DNA of 64,000 bases, taken from NCBI GenBank assembly GCA_905331475.1, contig CAJNYU010001437.1, positions 1 to 64,000 on the forward strand, in the 5' to 3' direction. The notes under the pieces are model-generated. The model was not told the origin of the DNA. It saw nothing but the letters and a program-made list of their open reading frames with translations, and made no database searches. Source of the stretch: Rotaria socialis (lineage: Eukaryota; Rotifera; Eurotatoria; Philodinida; Philodinidae). Position 1 is the stretch's first letter; the number at the start of each line of letters is the position of its first letter. Positions 50,501 to 61,564 of the stretch are shown here, one piece after another. The position numbers and the translations under genes were made by a program.

Positions 50501-51681
50501 CGAATATCTAATTCAAAATGGTGCCGATGTCAATGCTGTAATAATGGTATATTGAATTGAATCTATATGTTTATATTTATTTTTTATTCGTTTTATATTT
50601 AGACTGGTGCCTCTTCATTATACACAGCAACAGAAGAAGGTCATCTAGAAGTCGTTGCTCTACTGATAGATCACGGCGCCAATGTAAATCTATCACCAAA
50701 AGGACAAGTTGCACGCAACCTACATATTGAAAATCAAACGCCATTATTAGTAGCATGTGTGATAAATCATGAGCGAATTATTCGACATTTAATTAAATCT
50801 GGTGCAACTGTTAATTTGACATGTGAAAGTGGCTCATCACCATTCCTTGCCATATGTCAACATAATAATGTTGGATTAGCAAGATTACTTATTGAAAATG
50901 GTGCGCGATATGATGGTGAAGCGAAAAATTTTTATGATGGAAAAATAAACGGTTTGATTGTTGCTGCTGAGTCGGGCTCGTTCGACACGTTACGTTTATT
51001 AGTTGAATCTGGTTTAGATGTTAATTATAAAATTGAGGGTCAAGTAAGAGGATGCATAAAAGGCTTTGCAATATTGTGTATTGATTTTTATTAATTTTGT
51101 TTTATTAGGGGGAAACCGCTGGTCGTACACCTTTATTTTGTGCATGTACGAAAGGTTTTCAAGATATTATCGAATATTTAATTGATCGAGGAGCTGATGT
51201 CAACGGGGCAGAAGAAGTACGTGAATTTTAGTTTCATGAATGTTCATAAGAAAAGTGTACGCTGTTAGAGACTCGATTTAGGAATAGAGAATCGCTGGCT
51301 TCTGCTTCCCCGAATATAAATTTTTCGATTACAGTTCAGTTTAATTCAAGCTTAACACGAGAACATCCATTTGTAGCTTCAGAATATTGATGCTGTAAAT
51401 CGCACAGCTCCGATTCAGTAGTTCAAATGCTTTGATGAGATATTCGATTGATATGAGTATTATTTATTTAGAGTGGCTTATCATGTTTGCACATCGCATC
51501 CGCTATGGGCCACGATGATGCAGTGCGAATCTTGTGTGAACGTGGTGCAAATATTGACCAACGATTTCTCTTCGAAGAGCAATATGTAACTGCATATGAT
51601 TTAGCGGAATCACAACAACATGATCATGTATGTCAGATACTCAAGACTTTTGCAGCTAAAAAACTACCCGATCTTGCATAA
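47509..51681 (+). CDS. Ankyrin-repeat protein
   Basis: Eight exons (47509-47677, 48033-48113, 48180-48539, 48596-49305, 50457-50546, 50603-51043, 51109-51216, 51472-51681) encode 722 aa. After an ~85-aa acidic helical N-terminus the rest is about 14 ankyrin repeats with typical G.TPL..A...G....V..LL..GA.VN cores (GQTPLFCAAKEGRIDIVKYL, GWTPLYAAMKSRQFDVVKLL). Every second repeat has an insertion with (A/T)P.G..A..L or a variant, giving a two-repeat super-period. The final helix ends AAKKLPDLA. There is no kinase, SOCS, DEATH or membrane segment, so it is probably a cytosolic scaffold. The fourth intron (49306-50456) is enlarged by a foldback element. The start follows a TTTCAG acceptor by 2 bp, suggesting a spliced 5' UTR or spliced leader. 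Confidence 0.9.
49316..50238. mobile_element. 923-bp foldback element in an ankyrin-gene intron
   Basis: Arms of about 210 bp (49316-49525 and 50030-50238) are reverse complements with scattered mismatches. For example GGCCGATCAGTATTTTGTCA on the left is mirrored by TGACAAAATACTGATCGGCC on the right. The ends read AACTAGTAACGGATGCG / CGCATCCGTTAGTT. The interior of about 500 bp has no convincing transposase. The element occupies most of a 1151-bp intron. If folded it would bring the splice sites together. Confidence 0.85.
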
Positions 51682-52221
51682 CCAAGCCATCTGAAACAAC
51701 GTTTCATTATTCATGCCCATATTTTTTTTAAATAAAGACGATAAACTGTGATAGATTTTCCAATTCTGTACTTTCATATGTGTTTTGACGATTTGCAGTA
51801 AACTTTGTAAGGCCTATGTGTTTCCACAATGAATGATAACGTATGCTGAAATGTTCTACGGTCAATAGAACTCATTGAACTCTACCAGCCAGAATCATTT
51901 TTAAGGAAAAAGGCTGGTGTGGGTGAGGGTGCAGTTCTGAGTCCAGAACTCTTGAATTTCACAGGCTCTAGTTGATACTTTGGAATTATTAATATCAAAC
52001 GTTCTAACTGGAATAGAAATCAGAGATTTGATCATATAACAGGCTGTAATTTGCATCCACAGTGTTATTCCATCTAGCTTCAATCATTAGAAAAAAAAGC
52101 ATCTATAGATATTTTACATTGTGGAACGCACTTTAAACAAATATAAAAGATATATTTCAAATAGAATATTGAATACGTTGTATTTGTTTAGTAGTTGTAG
52201 CTAGTAAATTGTGTGCATATG
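51682..52221. other. Spacer between the ankyrin gene and pseudogene copy 2
   Basis: No gene is recognised. A polyadenylation signal AATAAA lies about 50 bp after the ankyrin stop codon (near 51732). Confidence 0.4.
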
Positions 52222-53985
52222 CTGATGTCATCCTTACGGATGTGTTTCAATTGTCGATTTGTGCTTATCATCACGCTTTGTATCGTTCTGATTGCTACTA
52301 ACGTTTGCCCTATTAAACTAAACATTAATTGTTCAACAGCAAGTGTAATGGATTTTCGGGACGAAATTCTCTTGATAATTTGGAATAAACTCAACAAATT
52401 CGAAACACTCTATTCGTTTCTGGGTTTCAACAAAATATTCGATATACTCCTTCTATTGAGCTCGTAGATAATGATTTTTAATATGAGCTGCTCCTTACCA
52501 GATTCACTGCTTGATCGATTTTGTTTTCATATCTTGCCTAAAATACATGCAAATACCGAATGTTTGGCTGTCGAACCACTTTCAATAGAGCGGATTCTTT
52601 ATGCAGGCGAAGATCCTCATTTACGGAAGTTGAGTCTTGTCAATTTTGACCTACAATCAGCGTTGTATTATTTCAGTGGTAAGAAAATCATCGGATGCAT
52701 AACTCAGATTCGAGACTACCTTTTACTTGTTCACGTATTCGTTGAATCTATTTTGTTTAGAGGAATCGCCTTTTACTAACCTTTTCAGACAACAGATCTC
52801 ACATTTAATTATCTCGATTAATTATACTCGATTCAAGTCTTCAACTGTCGATTTAAACAAGAATATCTACGCACTCATCTTTTCGATGTTTAGAAACCTA
52901 AAGAATTTCAATTTTACTGCGATGGGTTATTGGCGACAATATGCACATTCGACTATTTATAATGTACCGACGATGAGTAGCTTTTTATCGACTATTATTA
53001 ATTTATGTATCGACGTTCATACTTTCGATGATTGTTTGTGTTTACTGGATTGTCATCTCGCTTATTTGCGTACATTAATTGTCCGAATCGATAACATTCA
53101 AACCTGTGTATTAGATCCTGGCGGTACAGTAGGGATATTTTTCACACCCTTTTGCTTTACTTCAGTATTATTATTCAAAGCATTGGCTAACCTAAAATAT
53201 TTCTCGCTAACTGCAAGCCATAGTACAACAACATATGACAGTCACATCGTACCTCTTCTTCGTCGAATGGCGCATCTCAAAGAACTGATCCTATATCTCA
53301 TTGTTGACGAAAGATCCACATTTATCGATGGCACTCGTTTCGAGAACGAAATCCTTATTCATATGCAACAATTTTAAGCATTTACGTTCAACATTACCAG
53401 GTACACGAGCACTGTCGACGGTGCGAATCGGCAATCGAATGATGAATTTCGACGTACGTTTCTTAATGGAAAATATTCTCAAATTGTCTGTTGTACACAC
53501 GAGGAAGGGCTCGATCTCGTGCTTTCTCATGTCCGTATACTCTGGATTAGACGCTTCGTATTGGTAACAACTTTCCTGGAGGTTCGTGCCGAAATGTTCG
53601 TAATCTGTACCTCGATGACAGATTAAATCCAATTGAACATGATCTCTTTTTTAGAATTGCTCAAGCGTTTCCACTACTTACTCTTTTCACTTTCCACAAT
53701 ACGAAGCGACAAGAATATAAACGAATGAATGAATTAGAACAAAGCAGTGCTACATCATCGGTTGCTGAGTTTTCTCATTTTACCCATCTCAATTTCATTT
53801 TCACTCATATTAATTGCCCAGAACAGTTTTTGGTCGAAACAAGTACGCGTTTGCCACCTCTGATTGAATTAATTATTAGCTACGAAGCTTTAGAAATTCC
53901 AACGGAAAATTTTAGACGTGACGCAACACGTCGTAATTGTTCTCTATTAGAATGCATAAGCGTTCATCAACTAATGGTTCATTAA
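52222..53985 (+). pseudogene. F-box/LRR-like pseudogene, copy 2
   Basis: Most of an F-box/LRR-like gene is recognisable: MDFRDEILLIIWNKLNKFET and YSFLGFNKIFDIL. A TAG follows at about 52465-52467, then SLPDSLLDRFCFHILPKIHA. The LRR-like part includes FSMFRNLKNFNFTAMGY, VPLLRRMAHLKELILYLIVD and ENEILIHMQQF. A second in-frame TAA occurs near 53376, after which the same frame continues for about 80 codons (AFTFNITRY). A frameshift near 53550 then leads to NLYLDDRLNPIEHDLFFRIA, AFPLLTLFTFHNTKRQ, STRLPPLIELIISY and a stop at 53983-53985. F-box proteins recruit substrates to SCF ubiquitin ligases. This copy is clearly inactive. Confidence 0.75.
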
Positions 53986-54494
53986 AAAAGCTTTCATTCA
54001 TATTTTCCGTCTTAAAAATGAATTTCAATTATGGGTGTCGATAGATGTGTCAGCATTGGAGTAACTTTGAATCTACACTTACACCCATTGTGGCTTGTTC
54101 ATGAATCTAATGAAACAGTGAGTAGAAAAATCGAAGTTATTCATTGTACATTCAACTACATTTTTTCATGGCTGTTGAATAAAAAGATAAATATATCTTC
54201 AACGGTCTCATGCATTCCAGCCACGATTATAGACAATTAGTTTGCGCCTGAATTTTTTTTGCAGTTTAAAGAAAAAGAGAGTCCGGAATTCGATAATAAA
54301 AGTACGTTCTCTGTGCTGAGTTTTTGCATTCATACTGTTTCTTCTGAAAACATCACTTGAGATTAGCGAATAGCTGTAATAATATCCAGATTTCAACAAC
54401 AATAACAACAACAAGCCGTAGCTAAAGATGAGATAATTTGATGGTTCACTTATACTCGCTTATTTTTTTGAGTCATGTAAACTTTATATTGCAG
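53986..54494. other. Spacer, no gene recognised
   Basis: AT-rich sequence without supported exons. Confidence 0.35.
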
Positions 54495-54764
54495 CCTGCT
54501 GATTGGTTAGTCGAAAAGCAAAACTTGGAGAAGTCAATAGATGATGTTTTAAAAAAAGGTGAAGAAGTAGAAAACAAGGCTCAGACCGCAAAGTATAGGA
54601 AAGAAGCGGATGCTCTGGAGGAAGATCTGAATGATCTCGAAGAAGAAATACAACAGAAAAAAGAAGACGCATGGATATCGATCGATTTAGACGATAGAGA
54701 AAAGCAGAAGATAAAAATCCTGTGGTTTCCAACAGCGATAATGTCAAGTAACCATAAACAATAG
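54495..54764 (+). CDS. Possible exon encoding a charged coiled coil
   Basis: A TATATTGCAG acceptor is followed by an open frame of about 90 codons. It starts PADWLVEKQNLEKSIDDVLK and contains EADALEEDLNDLEEEIQQKK. The Leu/Lys/Glu heptads predict a coiled coil. No upstream coding exon was found, so it may be the last exon of a gene with an unseen start, or a remnant. Function is unknown. Confidence 0.3.
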   Translation, partial: PADWLVEKQNLEKSIDDVLKKGEEVENKAQTAKYRKEADALEEDLNDLEEEIQQKKEDAWISIDLDDREKQKIKILWFPTAIMSSNHKQ

Positions 54765-55089
54765 TGAATAGATGCATAAAACTTACAACAAAAACCTATT
54801 CTATTAACAAAAATGTCTTTTTTTAATTTCTAATTAAAATCTAATGCATTATTCCAGAAGGAGACGCAAGTTTCTAACGAATCATTTCATAAATTATTAA
54901 AAGCTCGAATTTTATATTGAGCTAAACAATTAGAGTAACGATGCGGGTGTGTAGGACGTTCTTCTCCTTCAATCATGTTATTTGCATTGTGGAATGGCCG
55001 ACACAGAGTTACATGTTTAGTGTTATGCATGTATAGAGAATAAGTATAGTTGACAACATCTAAACTAAAAAAATGTCAATTGCGTTAAA
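54765..55089. other. Spacer, no gene recognised
   Basis: AT-rich sequence without supported exons. Confidence 0.35.
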
Positions 55090-55502
55090 TCAAGACTTAT
55101 GATTTGTGCCACTAGTATCAATCCATATTTTTCCCATTTTCGTTGCATGCACAGTACAATCTTTAGTCACAATAATTCTTTCCTATGATGATTTGGAAAA
55201 TGCCTGGCATATATATGATTTTCTCCCATTAACTTCGTAATAGATTGTAATATAAACGGTAGTTCGATGAATCCAGTTGGCGCCTCCTATGCCAATCATT
55301 GATTTAAATCCGAGATAATTTCCTGGACTAATTTTGTATACCTTAAATCTCTGCGATCACAATAAATTTTCATAAAAATAAAATTTACCTGCTTCAATTG
55401 CGGCAGCGTCTCGAGTTATGTCTAATGAAATGAATCTGAATGCTGTGTCAATGATAAAATTGTTATCGATACTTGGAGAAGTACTTCCGATGCGTTTTAT
55501 CT
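55090..55502 (-). pseudogene. Decayed gene of unknown family
   Basis: Two minus-strand exon-like pieces are seen. The first (55502-55389) follows a CTTTAG acceptor, reads IKRIGSTSPSIDNNFIIDTA then FRFISLDITRDAAAIEA, and ends at a GTAAAT donor. The second (55350-55090) follows a GATCGCAG acceptor and reads RFKVYKISPGNYLGFKSMIG, then NWIHRTTVYITIYYEVNGR and CQAFSKSS. There it meets a TAG and continues in frame as ERIIVTKDCTVHATK to a TGA. The splice joins the pieces in the wrong frame, and there is a premature stop, so it appears inactivated. No family recognised. Confidence 0.4.
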
Positions 55503-56084
55503 AAAGTTGAACTATGCTGAACTGTATCAATGGGCTTGTCTATGAAAAAAACGCATGACTTTGTGTACGTTTATCATGGGGCAGCTTAATTTACCTATAC
55601 TATATTGAGTCAACACTCCACTTTCTTTATTGTTCTCAATGAAAAAAGTGTCGCTGAACGACGAAATGAGACATATCAGTCTTTTTTTATTTATCAGAAA
55701 CGTAAGTTTATTACATGTGATGCTGTTAGTCTAGAAACTTATCTGCTTTATTGAGGCGACGAAAAGTCTCTCGATTCCTAATATAGATAAACATAAAAGA
55801 AATCTTCACTTATTGTTGTCTATGAAAAAATATTTTTTTTTGTACACGTGTTTTGACATAAGTACGACATGCATATTTGTTAAGTTATTTTATTTATTTA
55901 ATTCTCAAAATTAAGTTAGCATAAATATAATTTAATAGCAATGAAGCAAGTATTTTATCTTGCATTTGTATTATGTTACATAATCGTAGCTTCGATCCGA
56001 TGTTTTTCTGCTTGTAAACTAGTTGTTTGTTATTTTTGTATTTCAGATTTTTAATTTCTACAGGATGAAATTCAATAATTTTTC
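55503..56084. other. Spacer, no gene recognised
   Basis: AT-rich sequence. It includes the 3' flank of the acetyltransferase gene. Confidence 0.35.
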
Positions 56085-58676
56085 TTATACATTATTTAAT
56101 GGATTGGATTTATCATCTTGGTTAACGTCAACTATAGATGGAACTGAGCATTCCATTTTATGTTCATGTTTTGGTTCAATATTAAAACATTTTTCACAGA
56201 GATCAAAATCTTCACATCTTGTACAATGATAACGGACATCACATTGTTGCCGACAATTATTACAATTATATATAGAGTTCTCTGTTTTTGATACATGTAT
56301 TTCAGACAGAAACGCCATGGTTGAAAATTTTGCACGACGTAATGAAGAAAATTCCAAATTTTTATCACAGGAAAAGCTTAAAAATGCATCTCGCGTATCC
56401 ATTAAATCACACTCAATTGGAGTATCAGCATCGTTGACTGCTGGAGGAGATGTTTTCATTGGATTATGAAGATAAATAACAAAGAATGCCTAAAGAGTTA
56501 TATAGATACAAACTTCGCTATGAAGTTTCATGCTTTCAATAATTTACCTCTTTGATTCGTTTCATAATTGAAAATATTTTAGATTTTAAATCAGTACAAG
56601 GTGGCATTTGACTTTTTCCTAGTTCTTCTCGAGTTTTCGTTCTCTTTAAACTTTTGTTTTCATCCGCATTTGCACATTTACGTTTATTGGAAATCTGAAT
56701 TAAAACAAATATTCATAGTCGAGATAAAATAGCGACTATTAAAATTCGACTAGAACAATTTAAATCTATTTTACAATCGAAAGTGTTTCAAACGATTGTA
56801 TTCTTTAGTAGAATTTAATTTTTGGCTAGTAAATAGATAGTATAATTTCTACTTACTTCTGATTCAATAGGATAATCTGAGTCTTCATCTTGTTGATCAA
56901 GTTCTGAAACATAATGAGAAACAAAATTCGATTTTTATTATCAAAGATAGAAGCATACCTTTAATAGTTGCTTCAATTGTAGTCGGCCAAAAATCACCCA
57001 CGAAATAAGGAATATCAAAAATGGCTTGTATTTCGTTATCCAAACAATCTTCCAAAATGTCCTAAATAACGAAGAGTCGAAAATAATATTCATGACAATC
57101 TTAAACTTCCCACATTTTTTTCTCATCTAGTCACTGATTCGAAAAAATAGACCGTTCAGTTTTTATAAAGTTACATGAAGAACGAACACGTATGTGTTTA
57201 ACTCGATGAATCTCTATGTATTACCTTATAATCAATAACAACATCTTCTTCCATGGCTCGGTCAAGCATTTTTTTACACCAATTTTGTAGCCGTTTTACC
57301 TTCGGCAGACGTTGCTCAGGCGGGTGGCGAAAAAATATATAATCATAATTTTCAATTGCTGGGCAAGCCCACATATGAGCATACATATAGCCACGTTGTT
57401 TAACATAATCCAAATAGCCAATTAAGATTTCGTGATAAACATCCTGACGATAAAGGTTTGGTCGAAAAAAACGTACCGTATCAAAAATTGATATGTAAAC
57501 ACGACGTGTATTTGGTGCAGGACAATGTTCATCATATTCTTGTACATACATACCGAAGAAAGCAACTTCGGCACCGTCGATTTCTTGAAAAGCAAATATA
57601 GTTTTTGTTCGATATGGAAAACCATCATTTGCTACTTGATTTGAAAAATATCTTTTGGATTTTGGGTTTACGTGACAGATTTTATCGCCAGAATGTAATA
57701 CCCGAATCGTTACGCGACCTTCATGGCAATTTTTATCAAGTAAAAATTTATTAACACGACTTTCTAATTGTGATGATAAATCAGTTGGTGGCAAATTTTC
57801 TGCTTTATGACAATTTTCTTTACGTGGCAGATTATATTCACGTACGCATGTATTACATATAAAACCATCGGGCCAGATTTGATCGCAATGTAATGCACAT
57901 ACTTGATGCCAACGACGTTTACAAACAATACAATCAACCATTATTTCAGGTTCTAGTACATCGTTGATAGCCGATAGAAATAAGTTTTTTGGTATTTCAA
58001 CTAATGTTTGAGTTGGATCGTCGCCGACAAATATTGATTCGCTTTGAATCGAATTAAAACATACAAAACAAAACCTGTATTGATTATTGGATAGATTTAA
58101 TCGTGATGGTTCAGGATTTTTATAAGAATAATAATTAGCGCCGCATCGAATTTCGCAAAATTGCCGCATTCCACAACAAACGAAAACTTTTGGAAAATAT
58201 GCATATCGATCAGCACAACAATAGCCTGATGATTGTAAAACAGGATTAATAGATTCAACAAATAATTTCGCTAGTCGTTGACACATTTTATAGATCTTCA
58301 TTGATCTGCTATTATAACGCCATGCATAATCAAACATAAGCCACGCATCATCACAGAATTGCAATGGATTTTTATATTCTCCATGTAACAATTTACTATG
58401 CATGGTTGATATATCCATGGGATGTTTAATTATTGTTGAATAATTAGTCGCATTAAGTGCACCTGGATCGACTGGTTGACGAAATGGATGCGACTCTTCA
58501 GAATCAATCATTTTTTGAATAATTGGTTCAAGGCATGCAAGTAAATATTCAGCTGTAAATTGTACCGGATGTGTAGGTAACGCATCGATTTCTTTCATTG
58601 TTGGTTTCTTATCGTTACTAATTGATAATGATGAATGAGATCCACTCATCGTTGTTGCTGTTTCGTTTTTGATCAT
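56085..58676 (-). CDS. CBP: CBP/p300-type lysine acetyltransferase, core domains only
   Basis: Five exons (58676-57225, 57061-56959, 56903-56857, 56694-56548, 56489-56085) encode 717 aa. Domains in order are a bromodomain (HPMDISTMHSKL, AWRYNSRS with the acetyl-lysine Asn), RING/PHD (SGYCC..., CIVCKRRWHQVCALHC), the HAT domain, and a complete ZZ finger (NCNNCRQQCDVRYHCTRCED). HAT markers include FPYRTKTIFAFQEIDG, FFGMYVQEY, RRVYISIFDTVRFFRP, YHEILIGYLDY, HMWACPA, LPYF-like IPYFVGDFWP and EFSSLRRAKFSTM. CBP/p300 acetylates histones and transcription factors in the nucleus. TAZ1, KIX, TAZ2 and the glutamine-rich tails are absent, so usual partners such as CREB could not bind. Trp436 (p300 Trp1436) is kept, but the residue equivalent to p300 Tyr1467 is Cys467 (LQNWCKKML). 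The basic autoinhibitory loop is short. It is probably a divergent paralogue. Confidence 0.94.
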
Positions 58677-59659
58677 TACAGATCTAGAACTCTAAATTTA
58701 ATGATAGATTATTAGAATCGCATTCAATAAGTAGGATATACGTATATCGATAAATCCGTGAGTGAAAATAAAGCTGACAAACATGTGAATTCAATATTAC
58801 TTTCTATTGCATGCTATTTTACTTTTTCTACTGTATTTTAATGAAGTTAGTGTGTTCAAATGGCATTACAAATTACTTTTGAGAAGGTCAATTGTAACGT
58901 ACTTAGAGAATGTCGTCTATGTTCGTGAACTTGTTAGAGTGTATTTTAGCATGTGCATATCAATTGTTGACATGTAATTACTTATATAGCAGAGAATGAT
59001 CAAAGATCAGCCAACAGAAACAAAGAAACGACTGGAACACAATAAAACAATCAACGTTACGTCATCGAATTAAATATTCGCTAATACACGGCTACAGCGT
59101 ACATGGTGTTCTCTGTAACAATGAAAACCGTAACACCAATGATCAATGCAATGCAATTTTCTTAGCATTATCATGAAGTCTTTTTATTTTCTCTTCAAAA
59201 AAATAATTTGACAGAATCTCGTTTCTTCACCATCATATCTTCGAATTTAATAAGTGTTAGGGAAATCAAATTTGACGGAACTTTTGCACCATAGATTTCA
59301 TTTTCTATTTTATAACAAAAATTACTATTTATTTAAAAAATAAAGTCAAAAGAATCTTTTTAGACTTTAATTAACTTTCCATCAGCACTTCGTACAATTG
59401 AACGAAGAAATGTTTGTGTATTACTATTATGGCAAAATGAGTAGTCACTGAGGAATCAGATAAAAGACGTGTCCTAATCGGTTGGGTGTGGGTTTGCATG
59501 TGTATAGACAAAACAGAGCCCAGCATCGCCATTGAATCAACACAAGCTTGGTGGAAATTAGCCTTTATGTTCACATCGAATGTGAGAAAAAAAGAAAGAA
59601 TTTTACATAATTAGTAAATGATATTGAAAATCTGACTATTCAAAAAACAAAATGTCTAT
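58677..59659. other. Upstream of the acetyltransferase gene, no gene recognised
   Basis: I looked for TAZ1- or KIX-encoding exons upstream and saw none. A TTTAG acceptor-like site lies about 15 bp before the acetyltransferase start codon. Confidence 0.4.
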
Positions 59660-61100
59660 TCAATGGTTATAGTTTTGTTGTTGATGTCTCAAGTTTCGAT
59701 TAGTTATTTGTGTCTGATTTGGATTGTGTAAAAGTAGATTTTGTTGTTGTTTTCGGTTAGCTTCTGCTGCTTTTCGGCTTGCTATTTGAATATTACTTTT
59801 TTCTTGAGTGAGTTCAGCAGCATGTGTCGCTGCAGTTGTTGCCCAGATCCGCTTCGATGTCCATCGATTATTCATATCTTGCACATTACTATCCAAACAT
59901 TCTTTCTCGGTTTGACGTTGTTTTAGATTATTAGCAAGTTCTGTGTGATGACGATTTTTTTCATCGTAAACTTGTTGTCTTTCTTGAACCTGATTGGATA
60001 ATTCTTCAAGTTTTTCAACTGTTTGATTAAGACGTTGTTGACTGTCGGTGACTTGGCGTTCTGCCAACTAAATTAAAAGATATTTCGATGAAATTTAAAA
60101 TAACAATAACTAAATATTTAACCTGTTTGGCGATTTCTCGTTCTCGTCTAGTTTGTACTATCTGCGATAGATTCGTTTCGTTCTCTTTTAAATTTTGTTT
60201 GTTTTCTTGTATTTGTCCTTTGACTCGTTCAACATGAGCTTTACGTTCATCCCGTTGGGATTTAACTTGATCATTCTGTTGTTCTTTTGTTTGCAAATCA
60301 GCTTTGGTTTTCTCTACTTCGTTTTTCTTGCTCGTCATATCTGTATTTTGTCGATCCAATTGACTTTTGAACTGTTGTAATTGTTGAGAAAGCTGTTGTT
60401 TTTGTTGTTGGGCTACTTCAATTTTTGCTTTGAGTTGTTGATGTTCTGAATCGAGTTTTTGACTTTTACTCTGTTCAGTTCGAAGCATGCTTTCTTGTTC
60501 TTTATTTTCAGCTTCCGATTGTGCTTTTGTATTGTTAGCTAATTTAAGATCTTGACCGATAGAAGTCACTTGGTTTTTAGTCTGTTGTGCTTGACTTTCT
60601 TTGGCAGCGTATTCAGCCTGTTTAACTTCGAGCTGCTGTTGTTTTTGACCGACTGAAGATTCTAATTGTTGAGCTTCCTGTTGTTTGGCTGCAAGTTGTT
60701 GATTCGTTTCTTGAAGGGTGGCTTCCGCTGTTTGTTCCTTAGTTTGAGCATTTCTCAATTCATTTTCTGCATTGACAAGAGCTTGTTGAATTTGTGTTTG
60801 ATTTCGTTCAAGTTCAGTTGCTTCTCGTTTTAATTGTTCGACATGTTCAGTCTGCTGTTGAACTTGTGCCTCAGCATCATGAACTTCATTTGTTTTCATT
60901 GTTTGTTGTTCTTTAGCTTGTGCAAGTTGACGTTCAGCTTCGGCATGATCAACTGTCGCTTTCTCCATGACCTGCTTTTGACGTTCAACTTGTTGTTGAG
61001 CAGCATTTTTAGTTTGAATCTGTTGTTTTAGTTCAGCTTGTTTCGTTAAAAGTGTTCGTTTCTCGTCGGCGACTTTCGTATGTGCGTGATGATGTCGCAT
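59660..61100 (-). CDS. Glutamine-rich long coiled-coil protein
   Basis: Two exons (61100-60123 and 60067-59660, intron 55 bp) encode 461 aa. Apart from the first few residues (MRHHHAHTKVADEKR) and a Gln/Asn-rich tail ending NRNLRHQQQNYNH, the whole protein is predicted coiled coil. Heptads are rich in Gln, Lys, Glu and Ala, for example AELKQQIQTKNAAQQQVERQ and LQQFKSQLDRQNTDMTSKKN. There is no motor, kinase or membrane domain. It resembles filament-like or tethering proteins only in composition, so a specific function cannot be assigned. A stop codon immediately precedes the start ATG in frame. The 5' end overlaps or abuts a plus-strand gene. Confidence 0.8.
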
Positions 61101-61141
61101 TTACACGGCCAATACGTGAAATTGAAGAAGAAGAAGCGGAA

Positions 61142-61564
61142 ATGCGACGTGTTGATCAACCTATAAGATGTGTTCAATGCAGTGATTATTATCTTGTTCA
61201 AGATTATAAAATGGGTGTTTGTGTACATCATGATGGATTTGTCTACGATAATCATTCGATTACACTTGCGCAATGGGGTCAACATGCTGCAATCGCACAG
61301 CTACTTAAAGACGAAGCAGCAGCTATGAAACAGTCAACAACGAATCCGTTGACACCCGAACAAAAAGAACGTTTAGAACGTGAGAAACAGCGTTTTAAAT
61401 ATATTTGCTGTAATCAGACTGTACAAGCATCGGGTATGGTGGGCGGTTGCAAACGAGGAAAGCACAGCTTAGCCGATGTTAAACTCATTCAATGGGAATA
61501 CGAGTGTGATCACAATAGAGATTATCAAGATAAACGATTGAATTTACTTCAAACCAGAATTTGA
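61142..61564 (+). CDS. Small Cys/His-rich protein, putative zinc-binding
   Basis: A single exon open frame; from the ATG at 61142 it gives 140 aa. The same frame is open back to 61052, antisense to the first codons of the coiled-coil gene. Cysteines and histidines are arranged as RCVQCSDYY, GVCVHHDGF, YICCNQ, GGCKRGKH and YECDHNRDY, giving two likely zinc sites separated by an Ala/Gln/Glu helix. I do not recognise the family. The head-to-head arrangement, with starts 42 bp apart, implies a shared promoter or that one of the two starts is misplaced. Confidence 0.6.
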   Translation: MRRVDQPIRCVQCSDYYLVQDYKMGVCVHHDGFVYDNHSITLAQWGQHAAIAQLLKDEAAAMKQSTTNPLTPEQKERLEREKQRFKYICCNQTVQASGMVGGCKRGKHSLADVKLIQWEYECDHNRDYQDKRLNLLQTRI

